A stretch of DNA of 33,168 nt. Source: Candidatus Parabeggiatoa sp. HSG14. GTDB taxonomy: Bacteria > Pseudomonadota > Gammaproteobacteria > Beggiatoales > Beggiatoaceae. Within the stretch, counting starts at the first letter, position 1, and each line of letters starts with the position of its first letter. This document shows, in pieces, positions 1 to 8,858 of this stretch. The notes beneath the pieces are model-generated. The model did no database searches and was not told the DNA's origin. It was given only the letters and a program-made list of their open reading frames with translations. A program made the position numbers and the translations under genes. Location: assembly GCA_030378085.1 (NCBI GenBank), contig JAUCGK010000022.1, positions 1-33,168 on the forward strand, written 5' to 3'.

Positions 1-270
1 TTTTTCCTTAGTTTTTAATCATTTTATAAAATTTCCAAGGATGTTGAACAACTTTATTAAGGGAAGAAATTCTAAATTTGTTGGAAAAAATAGAATTTCC
101 CATTTTGTTATAATACCTCAAAATATCAAAAAAATCCTATTTTTTAGAAAAATCAGATTTTTCACTACTTTAATATCTTATTGACTACCATAAAATATTT
201 ATAACTCAATGATATTTATCATAAAAAAATTAGTGTAAAAATCCTCTATATTTTATTTAAAATTCTTAAG
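1..270. other. AT-rich intergenic stretch, no gene seen
   Basis: This stretch is very AT-rich and has no convincing reading frame on either strand. It holds a perfect hairpin with arms GAAAAATC (147-154) and GATTTTTC (156-163). A similar AAATCAGATTTTT core recurs at about 1189-1203, upstream of the large adhesin gene. It lies downstream of the minus-strand phosphatase gene, so the hairpin could end that transcript, but no clear T-tract terminator geometry is seen. Confidence 0.4.
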
Positions 271-783
271 TCAAAATGATATACCTACCAAAGACTGTAC
301 AAAAGTATACAACCACTGTCTTTGCTCGTCGGTATCTGGCACCACTAAGCCCCTTGACTTTGTCACCATTTCGTAAGCTTTTTCGGGACTCATTCCAGCA
401 CAAACTAAAATAGATGCTACTATCAAAGCGGATCGTCCAATACCAGCCCGACAATGAATCGCTACCTTTTTGCCATTTTTCATTTGCGTCCATAAAGATT
501 GGCTCAATTGAACTGTCTTCGTGACAGAAGAAGGCACTTGTCTATCAACAATAGGAAAAGAAATAAATTCAATATCATAGGTACAACAAATATCGTTTTC
601 TTCTTTTAAGCCAAGTTCATAAACTTCACCTATTGTTAATAAAGAGACTAAAATATCAACACCTTCTTGATGTAGCCCATTAATTTCTACATCAAGCCAA
701 TCATTAGCACGAGGTTTTGGCATAATAGCCAAATGTCCCGCTTTGAAATCCTTAATCCAATAAATTTCCGGTTGCATCGTCAT
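271..783 (-). CDS. Dual-specificity / tyrosine phosphatase family protein
   Basis: This is a 170-residue cytoplasmic protein with the cysteine-phosphatase signature HCRAGIGRS at residues 110-118. Cys111 would be the nucleophile and Arg117 the phosphate-binding arginine of the CX5R loop. Asp80, in FPIVD, sits where the general acid is expected. The length is normal for a single-domain DSP. No signal peptide or membrane segment is present. It is a lone minus-strand gene, divergent from the adhesin gene at 1353, so its substrate cannot be inferred from neighbours. The start ATG at 783 has a purine-rich AAGAGA just upstream; an in-frame ATG two codons later is equally possible. The family also acts on phosphoinositides and RNA 5' ends, so tyrosine or serine phosphoprotein activity is not certain. 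Confidence 0.85.
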   Translation of the reverse strand: MTMQPEIYWIKDFKAGHLAIMPKPRANDWLDVEINGLHQEGVDILVSLLTIGEVYELGLKEENDICCTYDIEFISFPIVDRQVPSSVTKTVQLSQSLWTQMKNGKKVAIHCRAGIGRSALIVASILVCAGMSPEKAYEMVTKSRGLVVPDTDEQRQWLYTFVQSLVGISF

Positions 784-1352
784 ATTCTCTTAAATTTTTA
801 TGAATAGGTAATGAGTAATGGAGAGTTATATATTATACTTTGTACTGTCACAATTTGCGCTTTTGTCTTAAACATCCAAAATAAATTTTGGACTCCAATA
901 ATTGCGCATTACTCCAAAATTTATTTTGGAAAAAGCGAGATTTATACCTTAAAAGTATTTTAGCTTATTAATCTTCAATAAAATGCTCAGATATAATTTT
1001 TATTACAATAAATATGGTACTTAAATATAATTTATAACTAATTGATTTGTAAATGTAAAATTGATTAAATAAAACGTATCTATCAAAACCACATTTTAAA
1101 ATTCAATAACTTTAGGTAAAATTGAGCATCGTATTAATAAAATAATCCTAAATAATCCTAAATAATTCCGAAAATAAAGAGTGGTGAAGAAATCAGATTT
1201 TTTCAAAAAATAGCCTACTGTAAATTTTTCGGTCAAGTTTTATTGAATCCTCATTTTTTTGTTTACTTATTACCAATTTTTGAGAATTTAAAAGAAGCGT
1301 CTATACTTCAGTTTATTAACCACAATTTTTGATTAACGAGAGATTTAAAAAA
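784..1352. other. Intergenic region with paired palindromes and a 10-bp tandem repeat
   Basis: The region separates two divergent genes. It carries two 16-bp near-palindromes, at 876-891 and 914-929, that are exact reverse complements of each other, 22 bp apart; they belong to the dispersed CCAAA...TTTGGACTCC family. A tandem repeat of AATAATCCTA lies at 1141-1160, with a partial third copy to about 1167. A hairpin-like GAAGAAATC/GATTTTTTC lies at 1186-1204. No coding frame is supported. A candidate promoter is listed separately. Confidence 0.6.
1280..1307 (+). promoter_or_regulatory. Candidate sigma70-type promoter of the adhesin gene
   Basis: TTGAGA at 1280-1285 and TATACT at 1302-1307 are separated by 16 nt. 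They lie about 45 nt upstream of the preferred ATG at 1353. Both boxes are one or two bases off consensus. In such AT-rich DNA chance matches are common, so this is only a candidate. Confidence 0.35.
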
Positions 1353-4300
1353 ATGTCTATTTTCCAATTGAGTCAATCATCTCACAAATTAAATATAGAT
1401 TTACCCAAAAAAGCCATAATGACGAATATACCACTTCTATATGACTCGGCTATTTCTAAAGAGGCCGATTTTCTGCGTGTTGGCGATGATTTAGTGGTAA
1501 AAATTCTGGGTGATTCATACATTATTCATAACTATTTTGTCAATCCTGTACCACTTAAGACGATAGAAGGTATTGTGTTGTCGCCCAATGATATAACTGT
1601 TTTACTGAGTAATAACCCAGAGCCTATTTTGCTCGCTGCCAATGATGAAGGGAATAGTTTTGTCAGTGATTCAGCATTAAAACAAATTGGTACAATTACC
1701 ACAGTCATAGAAGAATCTGTCACAGCATTAAATAAAGAGGGTATATCCCGTACTCTCAATGAAGGTGATCCCGTTTATTTATACGATACCATTGTGACGG
1801 GAAAAGAGAGCTACGTTAAAATTGTTTTAAATGATGGGACTTTATTTCAATTTGGCCCCTATTCTCGCGCCAGTTTAGATAAATATATTTATGATCCAGA
1901 TGATAGCGAGGGAGAATTTGAGGCTTTTGTATATTCAGGAGGCTTTCGCTATATCAGTGGTAAAATCAGCGGCGATAACATGGGACAACATACGGTCATA
2001 AAAACACCTTCTGCTTATATTGGAATTCGTGGCAGTGAAATTGATGCAGTGGTTAGCGAGGATGGTTCTACGACTATTTTACATTTTTCTGGTTTGGTGA
2101 GTGTTTTTTCACAATACCAGGTGAAAGAAATCTTAATTTATGAACGCGGCACCTCAGTGCATATCCCTAATGAGAATATTTCTCCCTCAATCCAACAATT
2201 AACAGAAGAACAACTTCAACAAAACGATCAAGATTGGCAGATATTTGAATACGGAAAACCAGAGGATACAATAGAGGAAATCACACCCATAAATCCCTCT
2301 AAAACAACTGAAGATACAAGTATTGCCTCTTTGGAAAAAGAACCAGTTAGCAATTCGGACATTTCCAAAAACGAGGACAACACATCGGCTGATGAGGACA
2401 ACACAGCTAATGCAGAATCAACGACTAATGATGTTGATAGCATAGATGATAATGATACAAAATCAGAATCAACGACTAATGATGCTGATAGCATAGATGA
2501 TAATGATACAAAATCAGAATCAACTAATGATACTGATAATATCTCTGATGCAGGGGCACGCAATCCGTTTTCATCTGCTACAGTGGATACTAATTCTGAT
2601 GAATCGGTTGATGATATCATCAGTGAAAATATTGAGGCTCAAAATACTCAAAAACCACCATTTAAAACCTCTGTTCCACAACCTGTCAGTGAGCCAACAA
2701 ATGAGGCTGATATCAATAATAAGGTAACAACGATTGAGCCAGCAGATGAAGTAAGCAAAATAATCAGTCAACAAGTTTTGGAATTTAATGAAGATAATCC
2801 TCAAATCATTCAACCTTTGGGGAATATTACGCAATTTACCCAACCAAAGCATGGTGAAGTAGTCAATAATGATGATGGTACTTTAACTTACATACCTTCC
2901 TCTAATTTTAATGGACAAGACAATTTTACTTATATCACGAGCAAAACAGGTTCTGTTTTTGTCAAATTGACCATTATACCCGTTAATGATGCCCCTATTG
3001 CTATTGATGATTCCGCCTTTCTTGATGAAAAGGCAACACTCACTCTATCAACAACGTCATTAATACAAAATGATCAAGATATTGAAGGTGATGCCTTGCA
3101 CATTGTGGGTATAGAAAATCCAGAAAATGGCACGGTAACATTAGATAAGGAAGAAATTGTTTTTATACCAACTGATAATTTTACAACGGGTGGATTTAAT
3201 TACATTGTCAGCGATGGTGAAAAAACAGATATTGGTCATATAAGTATTGCTTCACTTCCTAAAACACTTTTAGAATTAGAAGTGGAATTAAACGAAGATG
3301 AATCTAAAACGATTCAATCCATTTCTGCTGAAACAGATGATATAATACAACTTATCCAACCAGAAAACGGTGAAGTCATAGACAATAGTGATGGTACTTT
3401 GATGTACACGCCACTCCCCAATTTTAATGGACAAGACAATTTTACTTATACAATTAATGAAACCGACACGGTTTTCGTCAAATTAACCATTGCCCCCGTC
3501 AATGATGCACCTAAAGCGGTTGATGATATTCTGTTTCTTAATGGTGAAGCAACACTGGCTATTTTAGCCACTTCACTCACCGAAAATGATGAGGATATTG
3601 AAGGCAATATTTTGACTGTTATCGGTGTGGAAAATTCAGAAAATGGTTCTGTTGTTCTTAGTGAAGACAAAATTATTTTTACCCCAACCAATAATTTTAT
3701 AATGGGCGGATTTGATTATATTGTCAGTGATGGCGAAAAAACAGATATTGGCCATATAAGTATTACTTCAAAATTTTTAGAACTCGAATTTAATGAAGAT
3801 ACTTCTTCCACTATTCAGGCACTATCGGATGAAACAAGAAGTATTACCCAAGTTACTCAACCTGTATATGGTGAAGTCCTCAATAATGAAAATGGGATAT
3901 TAACTTATATTCCTGTCGTTAATTTTAACGGAGAAGACAACTTTACTTATATTATTAATGGCACTGAAATTGTTTTTGTCAGATTAACCATTACACCAGT
4001 CAATGACGCGCCCCAAGCCGTTGATGATTCCATCTCTTTTAACAATGAGACAGCATTGACTATTTCAGCCGATTCATTAATAGAAAATGATCAAGATGTT
4101 GATGGGGATGTTTTGAGTGTTGTGACAGTTGAAAATCCAGAAAATGGTTTTGTTATCTTAAATGATGGCAAAATTGTTTTTACCCTAAACGAAAGTTCTA
4201 CAACTGGTGGATTTGATTATCTCATTAGCGACGGTGAAAAGACAGATACAGCGCATGTCAATATAACAAAAGAAAATCCTACTGATCCACCGAATAACCC

Positions 4301-7136
4301 ACCTGTTATTAAAGAAGATGTTTCAATTAACATGGGTAATAAACTTTTCTTTACCATCTCAGTGGCAGAATTTTTAAAAGAATATGTATCTGATCCTGAT
4401 GGTGATCCGTTAACACTGAGTGCAATTGATTCATGGAAAGGGGGTGAAGTAAAAATTGATAATGGTTATATCAAATTAACCCGGGATACAAAAACTTTCG
4501 ATGGTACGGGTGGATTCGAGTATCAGGTGAGTGATGATAAAGGGGGAGTGACGATGGGTGAAGTGACAATCGTGGGCGACATAAATTTGCCACCAGACAC
4601 CATACCTGATAAAAAAATTATCTCTAAATACACTCCTTTTTTGGAATTATCTTTTTCGGAATTGCTTGGCAATGACCAAGGTTTAAATAATACATTTACT
4701 ATTACTGATGTTGATGTTGGAAAAAACTTTACTCATGAGGTTCAACTGGACACAGAGGCAGAAAAGATAATATTTACACCTAAACCAGATGGTTTTGTAG
4801 GCAATGTCAGTTTTAAGTATGTTGTCTCAGATAATCTAGGTGTTTCCAGCACAGGTGAAGTCAGCATTATCGTCTCTCATAGTCCTCCAACCGCAAAAAA
4901 TGATCCAGATTCCAATGTAGAATTATCTGAGAAAATTGACAAATTTTACACCCTTGAAGGACAAGAAAAAGTCATTTTAGTGAATGATTTATTAGCCAAT
5001 GACAGCGATCCAGATGATGGTAAAAACGTGAAGTTCGTTGAGGTAGTGGATAATTCTGAAACACCTGGCACAGTAGTGTATGACCATGATAGTGGTCATA
5101 TTATTTTTAAACCAGACGATCTTTCAACACAATTTGTGGAAGAAAATGTTTCGTTTTTTTACACAATAGAAGATCCTAATGGCGCACAAGAAACCGCTAC
5201 AGTGACAGTCACTGTTTATAAGTTAAGTGAAGATGATTTTAATCCTGTACTCGCTACTAAAAATAAACCCGTCACTATTTCCCAAGAGTCATTATTGACA
5301 AATGACAAAAACCAGGGTGAAGGGCTAAAACTAACCTTGACTGAGGATAATAAGAAGAATGCCAAACATGGTGAAATTGTTCAAAAAGAGAATGGAGATA
5401 TCGAATTTATACCTGAAAATGGGTATGACAGCAAAATATCTGGTGACGAAGCCAGTTTTAACTATACAGTAATAGATCAATTAGGAAAAACTGACACTGC
5501 CACAGTTACACTCACCGTGACAAATAGCCAACCGATTGCGGAAAATTATACATTCCACACCACTCAAAACAATGAGTGGCGAATTTTTACCGATAACTTA
5601 CCCAAGAATGATCCCGATCCAAATGATGAGCCGATTGTAACAGAAATCAGTGACTTCATTAATGGTACAGCAAGACTGGAACACAATGAAATCGTATTTA
5701 TCCCAAACGATCCCTTTTTAACGAAAGAAGCCAGCTTTAAATATACCGTCACCGATGGTAGTGCTGAATCAGCGACAGCAACCGTTAATATTGATGTGGC
5801 TCCGATACCTCCCCAAATCACATTAAACAGCGAACCGCTTCCTTATAATATAAATGTAATAGAGCCAATATCGGTAGTGATAGACAATAATGTCTCGGTT
5901 AACGATCTAGATTCGCCCAATTTTGACGGGGGAGAATTACAAGTCGCAATCGCTGGAAGTCGTTCCTTCAATGATGTCCTAGAAATTCAAAACACAGATT
6001 CTATCAAGGTGTCTAGTCAAACAGAAGGTGAAATTTTTTATGAGAATAAACCCATCGGTAATTTTTTGACGCATTTTACCACAGGTGCTTTATTAGTAAG
6101 CCTGAATGCCAATGCTGATCATGATGCTACGAACGCTATTTTGCAAGCAACAACGTATAAATACACCTCGACTGTGCCACCAGAAAATAACATTCGTACA
6201 ATAGAATTGACGCTTAACGATGGTGATGGTGGAATAAGCAATGTAGAAACGCGAAATATTGAGATAACAACGTATAATAGTCCACCTGTGGCAAAAAATG
6301 ATTCTTTGGATTTGCCCTTTAATACCCCGGTTGCTATTCCAATCAGCGAGTTATTATCAAATGATACTGATGCAAATCCTACTGATACTTTGAGTGTTTC
6401 TGAACTGAGCCGTTTGGGAGAAGGAATAAAAGCGGAAATCGTGGGCAATGAAGTGCAATTATTTATTGATGCATTATTAAAAGATGACTATTCTGAACCA
6501 GTGACATTTGATTACACCGTCAATGACGGCAAAGAGAATAGCGAAGAACCTGCAACCGTGACAGTTACACCTTCCAATATAAAAGAAGGTACATCAGCAG
6601 ATGATAACCTTAAGGGTACTAATGAACCTGATATTCTTCTTGGTAAAGAAGGTAATGATACATTTGAACAAAGCGTAGGGCCAGATATTTTATTGGGAGA
6701 CAGTAATGATGATTTGTTTCTATTTGATCCAAAAACGGCAGCAGGTACTTATATTGACGGTGGTAGCGACACAGATATCTTACGTTTGAGTGAAGGCAAT
6801 AAAACGCTTGATTTGATTAGAAATGATGCACTGCCAGCAGATCAGAAATTTGAATTAGATGGAATAGAAACAATTGAATTAACAAGCACGACAAATCTTG
6901 CCAATAACAATAATCAACTTCGCTTAAGCATTAAGGATGTTTTAGACATCACCGATTCCAAAAATACTTTAATTGTTGAAGGCGATACAACTAATATCGT
7001 TAATTCGGTAGGACAGGGATGGCGTGATGATGGCATTGATTCAACGGGTTTATATCATAGTTATAGTGGCAGCTACGATGGCACAGAAGCAACGCTATTA
7101 GTAAATACCGACATCACTAGCCAATTAATTTCTTAA
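1353..7136 (+). CDS. Giant FecR-domain, cadherin-repeat, RTX-like surface adhesin (type I secreted)
   Basis: The protein has about 1,927 residues from ATG 1353, which has a GAGAG purine tract about 10 nt upstream; a TTG eight codons earlier is less likely. Residues about 40-90 resemble the N-terminal prefix of BapA/LapA-type adhesins. Residues about 130-255 look like a FecR domain, with the TPSAYIGIRGSE motif at 218-229. A Ser/Thr/Asp/Glu-rich linker follows (about 300-440). Then come three homologous modules of about 165 residues (nt 2774-4265) with the VNDAP and DGEKTD signatures of cadherin-like or Ig-like repeats, and more divergent modules after them. Near residues 1745-1794, DILLGKEGND-type motifs suggest RTX calcium binding. 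The C-terminus, rich in small hydrophobic residues, fits a type I secretion signal. No Sec signal peptide is seen. The TolC gene 73 nt downstream supports type I export. The likely role is adhesion or matrix formation; the ligand is unknown. Confidence 0.82.
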   Translation: MSIFQLSQSSHKLNIDLPKKAIMTNIPLLYDSAISKEADFLRVGDDLVVKILGDSYIIHNYFVNPVPLKTIEGIVLSPNDITVLLSNNPEPILLAANDEGNSFVSDSALKQIGTITTVIEESVTALNKEGISRTLNEGDPVYLYDTIVTGKESYVKIVLNDGTLFQFGPYSRASLDKYIYDPDDSEGEFEAFVYSGGFRYISGKISGDNMGQHTVIKTPSAYIGIRGSEIDAVVSEDGSTTILHFSGLVSVFSQYQVKEILIYERGTSVHIPNENISPSIQQLTEEQLQQNDQDWQIFEYGKPEDTIEEITPINPSKTTEDTSIASLEKEPVSNSDISKNEDNTSADEDNTANAESTTNDVDSIDDNDTKSESTTNDADSIDDNDTKSESTNDTDNISDAGARNPFSSATVDTNSDESVDDIISENIEAQNTQKPPFKTSVPQPVSEPTNEADINNKVTTIEPADEVSKIISQQVLEFNEDNPQIIQPLGNITQFTQPKHGEVVNNDDGTLTYIPSSNFNGQDNFTYITSKTGSVFVKLTIIPVNDAPIAIDDSAFLDEKATLTLSTTSLIQNDQDIEGDALHIVGIENPENGTVTLDKEEIVFIPTDNFTTGGFNYIVSDGEKTDIGHISIASLPKTLLELEVELNEDESKTIQSISAETDDIIQLIQPENGEVIDNSDGTLMYTPLPNFNGQDNFTYTINETDTVFVKLTIAPVNDAPKAVDDILFLNGEATLAILATSLTENDEDIEGNILTVIGVENSENGSVVLSEDKIIFTPTNNFIMGGFDYIVSDGEKTDIGHISITSKFLELEFNEDTSSTIQALSDETRSITQVTQPVYGEVLNNENGILTYIPVVNFNGEDNFTYIINGTEIVFVRLTITPVNDAPQAVDDSISFNNETALTISADSLIENDQDVDGDVLSVVTVENPENGFVILNDGKIVFTLNESSTTGGFDYLISDGEKTDTAHVNITKENPTDPPNNPPVIKEDVSINMGNKLFFTISVAEFLKEYVSDPDGDPLTLSAIDSWKGGEVKIDNGYIKLTRDTKTFDGTGGFEYQVSDDKGGVTMGEVTIVGDINLPPDTIPDKKIISKYTPFLELSFSELLGNDQGLNNTFTITDVDVGKNFTHEVQLDTEAEKIIFTPKPDGFVGNVSFKYVVSDNLGVSSTGEVSIIVSHSPPTAKNDPDSNVELSEKIDKFYTLEGQEKVILVNDLLANDSDPDDGKNVKFVEVVDNSETPGTVVYDHDSGHIIFKPDDLSTQFVEENVSFFYTIEDPNGAQETATVTVTVYKLSEDDFNPVLATKNKPVTISQESLLTNDKNQGEGLKLTLTEDNKKNAKHGEIVQKENGDIEFIPENGYDSKISGDEASFNYTVIDQLGKTDTATVTLTVTNSQPIAENYTFHTTQNNEWRIFTDNLPKNDPDPNDEPIVTEISDFINGTARLEHNEIVFIPNDPFLTKEASFKYTVTDGSAESATATVNIDVAPIPPQITLNSEPLPYNINVIEPISVVIDNNVSVNDLDSPNFDGGELQVAIAGSRSFNDVLEIQNTDSIKVSSQTEGEIFYENKPIGNFLTHFTTGALLVSLNANADHDATNAILQATTYKYTSTVPPENNIRTIELTLNDGDGGISNVETRNIEITTYNSPPVAKNDSLDLPFNTPVAIPISELLSNDTDANPTDTLSVSELSRLGEGIKAEIVGNEVQLFIDALLKDDYSEPVTFDYTVNDGKENSEEPATVTVTPSNIKEGTSADDNLKGTNEPDILLGKEGNDTFEQSVGPDILLGDSNDDLFLFDPKTAAGTYIDGGSDTDILRLSEGNKTLDLIRNDALPADQKFELDGIETIELTSTTNLANNNNQLRLSIKDVLDITDSKNTLIVEGDTTNIVNSVGQGWRDDGIDSTGLYHSYSGSYDGTEATLLVNTDITSQLIS
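2413..2540 (+). repeat. 51-bp tandem repeat inside the adhesin gene
   Basis: Two adjacent 51-bp units, starting at 2413 and 2464, differ visibly at only one base (GTT versus GCT codon). A degenerate partial third unit starts at 2515. The unit keeps the reading frame and encodes 17 residues rich in Asp, Ser and Thr (core DSIDDNDTKSE). It forms part of the acidic linker between the FecR-like domain and the cadherin-like repeats. Such near-identical in-frame repeats can change copy number by slippage or recombination. Confidence 0.85.
2774..4265 (+). repeat. Three tandem ~500-bp coding modules in the adhesin
   Basis: Modules begin near 2774, 3272 and 3771, each at the motif E-F/L-NED. Each runs through a HGEV/NGEV strand, NFNG-(Q/E)-DNFTY, a VNDAP linker, a second half with END-x-D-(I/V)-(E/D)-G, and SDGEKTD. 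They are recognisably homologous at protein and DNA level. Each module is about 165 residues, consistent with two Ig-like folds. More diverged copies continue downstream to about 6580. Confidence 0.8.
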
Positions 7137-7209
7137 TAGGAATAGGAAATTGGTCATATAAACAATACCTTTTTCCTCCCCCTTTCCCCTTTTTTAAAAA
7201 GGACATTTT

Positions 7210-8523
7210 ATGAAAAAACTGCCCATTATCTTATTTATGAGTCTATCTTCTTTTGTATATGCTGATACCTTAACAGAGGTAATTCAACGTACTCTCGAAA
7301 CCAATCCTGAAGTATTGATGTCCGTCAATAATCGCCGTGCAATTGATCAAACGTTAAAACAAGCACAAAGCGGTTATTGGCCTACGGTAGGACTGACAGG
7401 AGGCTACGGGCGTGAAAGAAGCGATAATGTGACAACTCGTAATATGGGTGAGGATGTCACTTTAACTCGTCAAGAAATGGGACTTACTCTCTCTCAAATG
7501 CTATTTGATGGCTTTAGTGTTAAGCATAAGATTGCCCGACAAAATTCATTAGTAAACTCAGCCGCTTACAAAGTACAAAATACCAGTGAAAACATCGCAT
7601 TAATAACAGCAGAAGTCTATTTAGAAATACTTCGCCGTCAAGAATTGCTAGAACTCAGTAAAGATAATGTCGTTATCCATCAAAAAATATTAGAACAAAT
7701 TCGTATTTTAGTAGAAGGTGGAGCAGGTCGTCTGGCCGATGTTCAACAAAGTAGAGGCCGTTTAGCGTTAGCAAAATCAAGTTTAGTGAATGCCGAAGGC
7801 CACCTTCGCAATGCACAAATAAATTATCAACGTATAACAGGAGAATTACCTAAAGAACTCACGATGCCTCCTCGCGCTCCCCTTGAAGCTGCCTTAGCGA
7901 CAAACCAAAAAACAGCATTAGACATCGCGTTAAATAACCATCCTTCTTTAAGAACAGCTAAAGCAGATTTAGAAGCGACTAGGGCAGAACGTGAACACGC
8001 AAAATCTGCTTTTATGCCACATTTTTCTCTTGAATTAGGTATTACAAACAATAAAAACTTGGATGGCATAGAGGGAGATAATGACGATATGAGCGCGATG
8101 TTAAAAATGCGTTATAATCTCTACCGAGGGGGATATGATCAAGCACGTCGCCAAGAAACTGCTGAACGAATAGGCGTTTCTAAAGAAGAAATCAGACGTA
8201 TCCAACGAACTATTAAAGAAGATGTCCTTCTCTCTTGGAATAGTTTACACACTATACGTGCCCGCTTAAAACATCTCAACATGCACTTAAAATCCACTGA
8301 AGATGTTCTCGAATCTTACAAAGAACAATTTAAACTAGGGCAACGTAGCCTATTAGATGTTCTTGATTCTGAAAATGAACACTTTAATGCACGGGCTTCG
8401 TTAGTATCCGCACAATATACAGAAATACTCAGTATTTTCAAAATCTTAGAAAGTACAAGTTCACTCCTTAAAACACTGAGTATTAATCTTCCTAAAGAAG
8501 CTCTGGAAAAACATATAGATTAG
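7210..8523 (+). CDS. TolC-family outer-membrane channel protein
   Basis: This 437-residue precursor has a clear Sec signal peptide (residues 1-18, cleavage after VYA). The mature part is long, helical and Gln/Asn-rich with internal repetition, as in the trimeric TolC efflux and secretion channels. Typical features are the early LTEVIQRTLETNPEV segment, and the RLADVQQSRGRLALA and QRSLLDVLDSENE helices that are repeated between the two halves. The length is normal for the family. The start ATG has a good AAGGA six nt upstream. It lies 73 nt after the giant adhesin on the same strand and is most simply its type I secretion outer-membrane partner. The ABC transporter and periplasmic adaptor needed for a complete machine are not in this window, so they are expected elsewhere. 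Confidence 0.9.
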   Translation: MKKLPIILFMSLSSFVYADTLTEVIQRTLETNPEVLMSVNNRRAIDQTLKQAQSGYWPTVGLTGGYGRERSDNVTTRNMGEDVTLTRQEMGLTLSQMLFDGFSVKHKIARQNSLVNSAAYKVQNTSENIALITAEVYLEILRRQELLELSKDNVVIHQKILEQIRILVEGGAGRLADVQQSRGRLALAKSSLVNAEGHLRNAQINYQRITGELPKELTMPPRAPLEAALATNQKTALDIALNNHPSLRTAKADLEATRAEREHAKSAFMPHFSLELGITNNKNLDGIEGDNDDMSAMLKMRYNLYRGGYDQARRQETAERIGVSKEEIRRIQRTIKEDVLLSWNSLHTIRARLKHLNMHLKSTEDVLESYKEQFKLGQRSLLDVLDSENEHFNARASLVSAQYTEILSIFKILESTSSLLKTLSINLPKEALEKHID

Positions 8524-8589
8524 TGCAGGAAAGCAAAAGTCCCCATACCATCCTCTCATCGTTATACATAAGTTGAAATCATCAAATGT

Positions 8590-8667
8590 AGGGTGCGTCT
8601 TACGCACCGTCTTTCGGGAGTGAGGCTTCACTGAGAGAAAAATCAGAAGGTGCGTGGGACGCACCCT
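8590..8667. repeat. Inverted-repeat element with GGTGCGT arms
   Basis: The left arm (8590-8608) begins AGGGTGCGT and ends ACGCACC; the right arm (8649-8667) is its reverse complement at 17 of 19 positions. Each arm is itself nearly palindromic (GGTGCGT/ACGCACC), so each can fold alone or pair with the other. The 40-nt centre is not coding. It may be a small non-autonomous element or a transcript-end structure between convergent genes. Confidence 0.65.
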
Positions 8668-8791
8668 GTCCTTTTAAAAACTCGACAGACCTTAAATGGA
8701 GGTTACACTCCTTCTCAACTTGACATCAAGCCTGTTATTTCGATTTTCAATTCGATTTTCAAGAAGCAGTGTAATATCAGTTATAACACAA

Positions 8792-8823
8792 TTTTGGAAG
8801 CCCTGTGCGTAACATCAGTTAAT
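8792..8823. repeat. Dispersed repeat related to TAACTGATGTTACGCA
   Basis: The strand shown reads TTTTGGAAGC, six variable bases, then TGCGTAACATCAGTTA. The reverse complement of 33080-33110 matches it at most positions. A further TCAGTTA lies at 8777-8783. TAACTGA heptamers are reported as abundant intergenic repeats in marine Beggiatoaceae, though there mainly as direct tandem arrays, which are not seen here. Confidence 0.55.
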
Positions 8824-8858
8824 GAGATAGACACCGCTTAAATAGATTGGTGTAAATT

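Larger units (their letters stand above)
8524..8858. other. Intergenic region between convergent genes, repeat-filled
   Basis: This 335-nt stretch separates the convergent TolC and C-methyltransferase genes. It contains the inverted-repeat element at 8590-8667 and a TAACTGATG-type repeat at 8792-8823. A short open frame (8650-8841) runs through the repeats and shows no protein-like character. No rho-independent terminator with a clear T-run was seen. Confidence 0.5.

Noticed and set aside
2228..2620. 130-codon minus-strand frame within the adhesin gene
   Set aside because: It is a mirror of the repetitive acidic linker. Serine/valine-rich repetition follows from the DNA repeat on the other strand.
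8650..8841. 63-codon plus-strand frame between the TolC and C-methyltransferase genes
   Set aside because: It starts inside an inverted-repeat arm with GTG and runs through another dispersed repeat. No ribosome site and no protein-like character.
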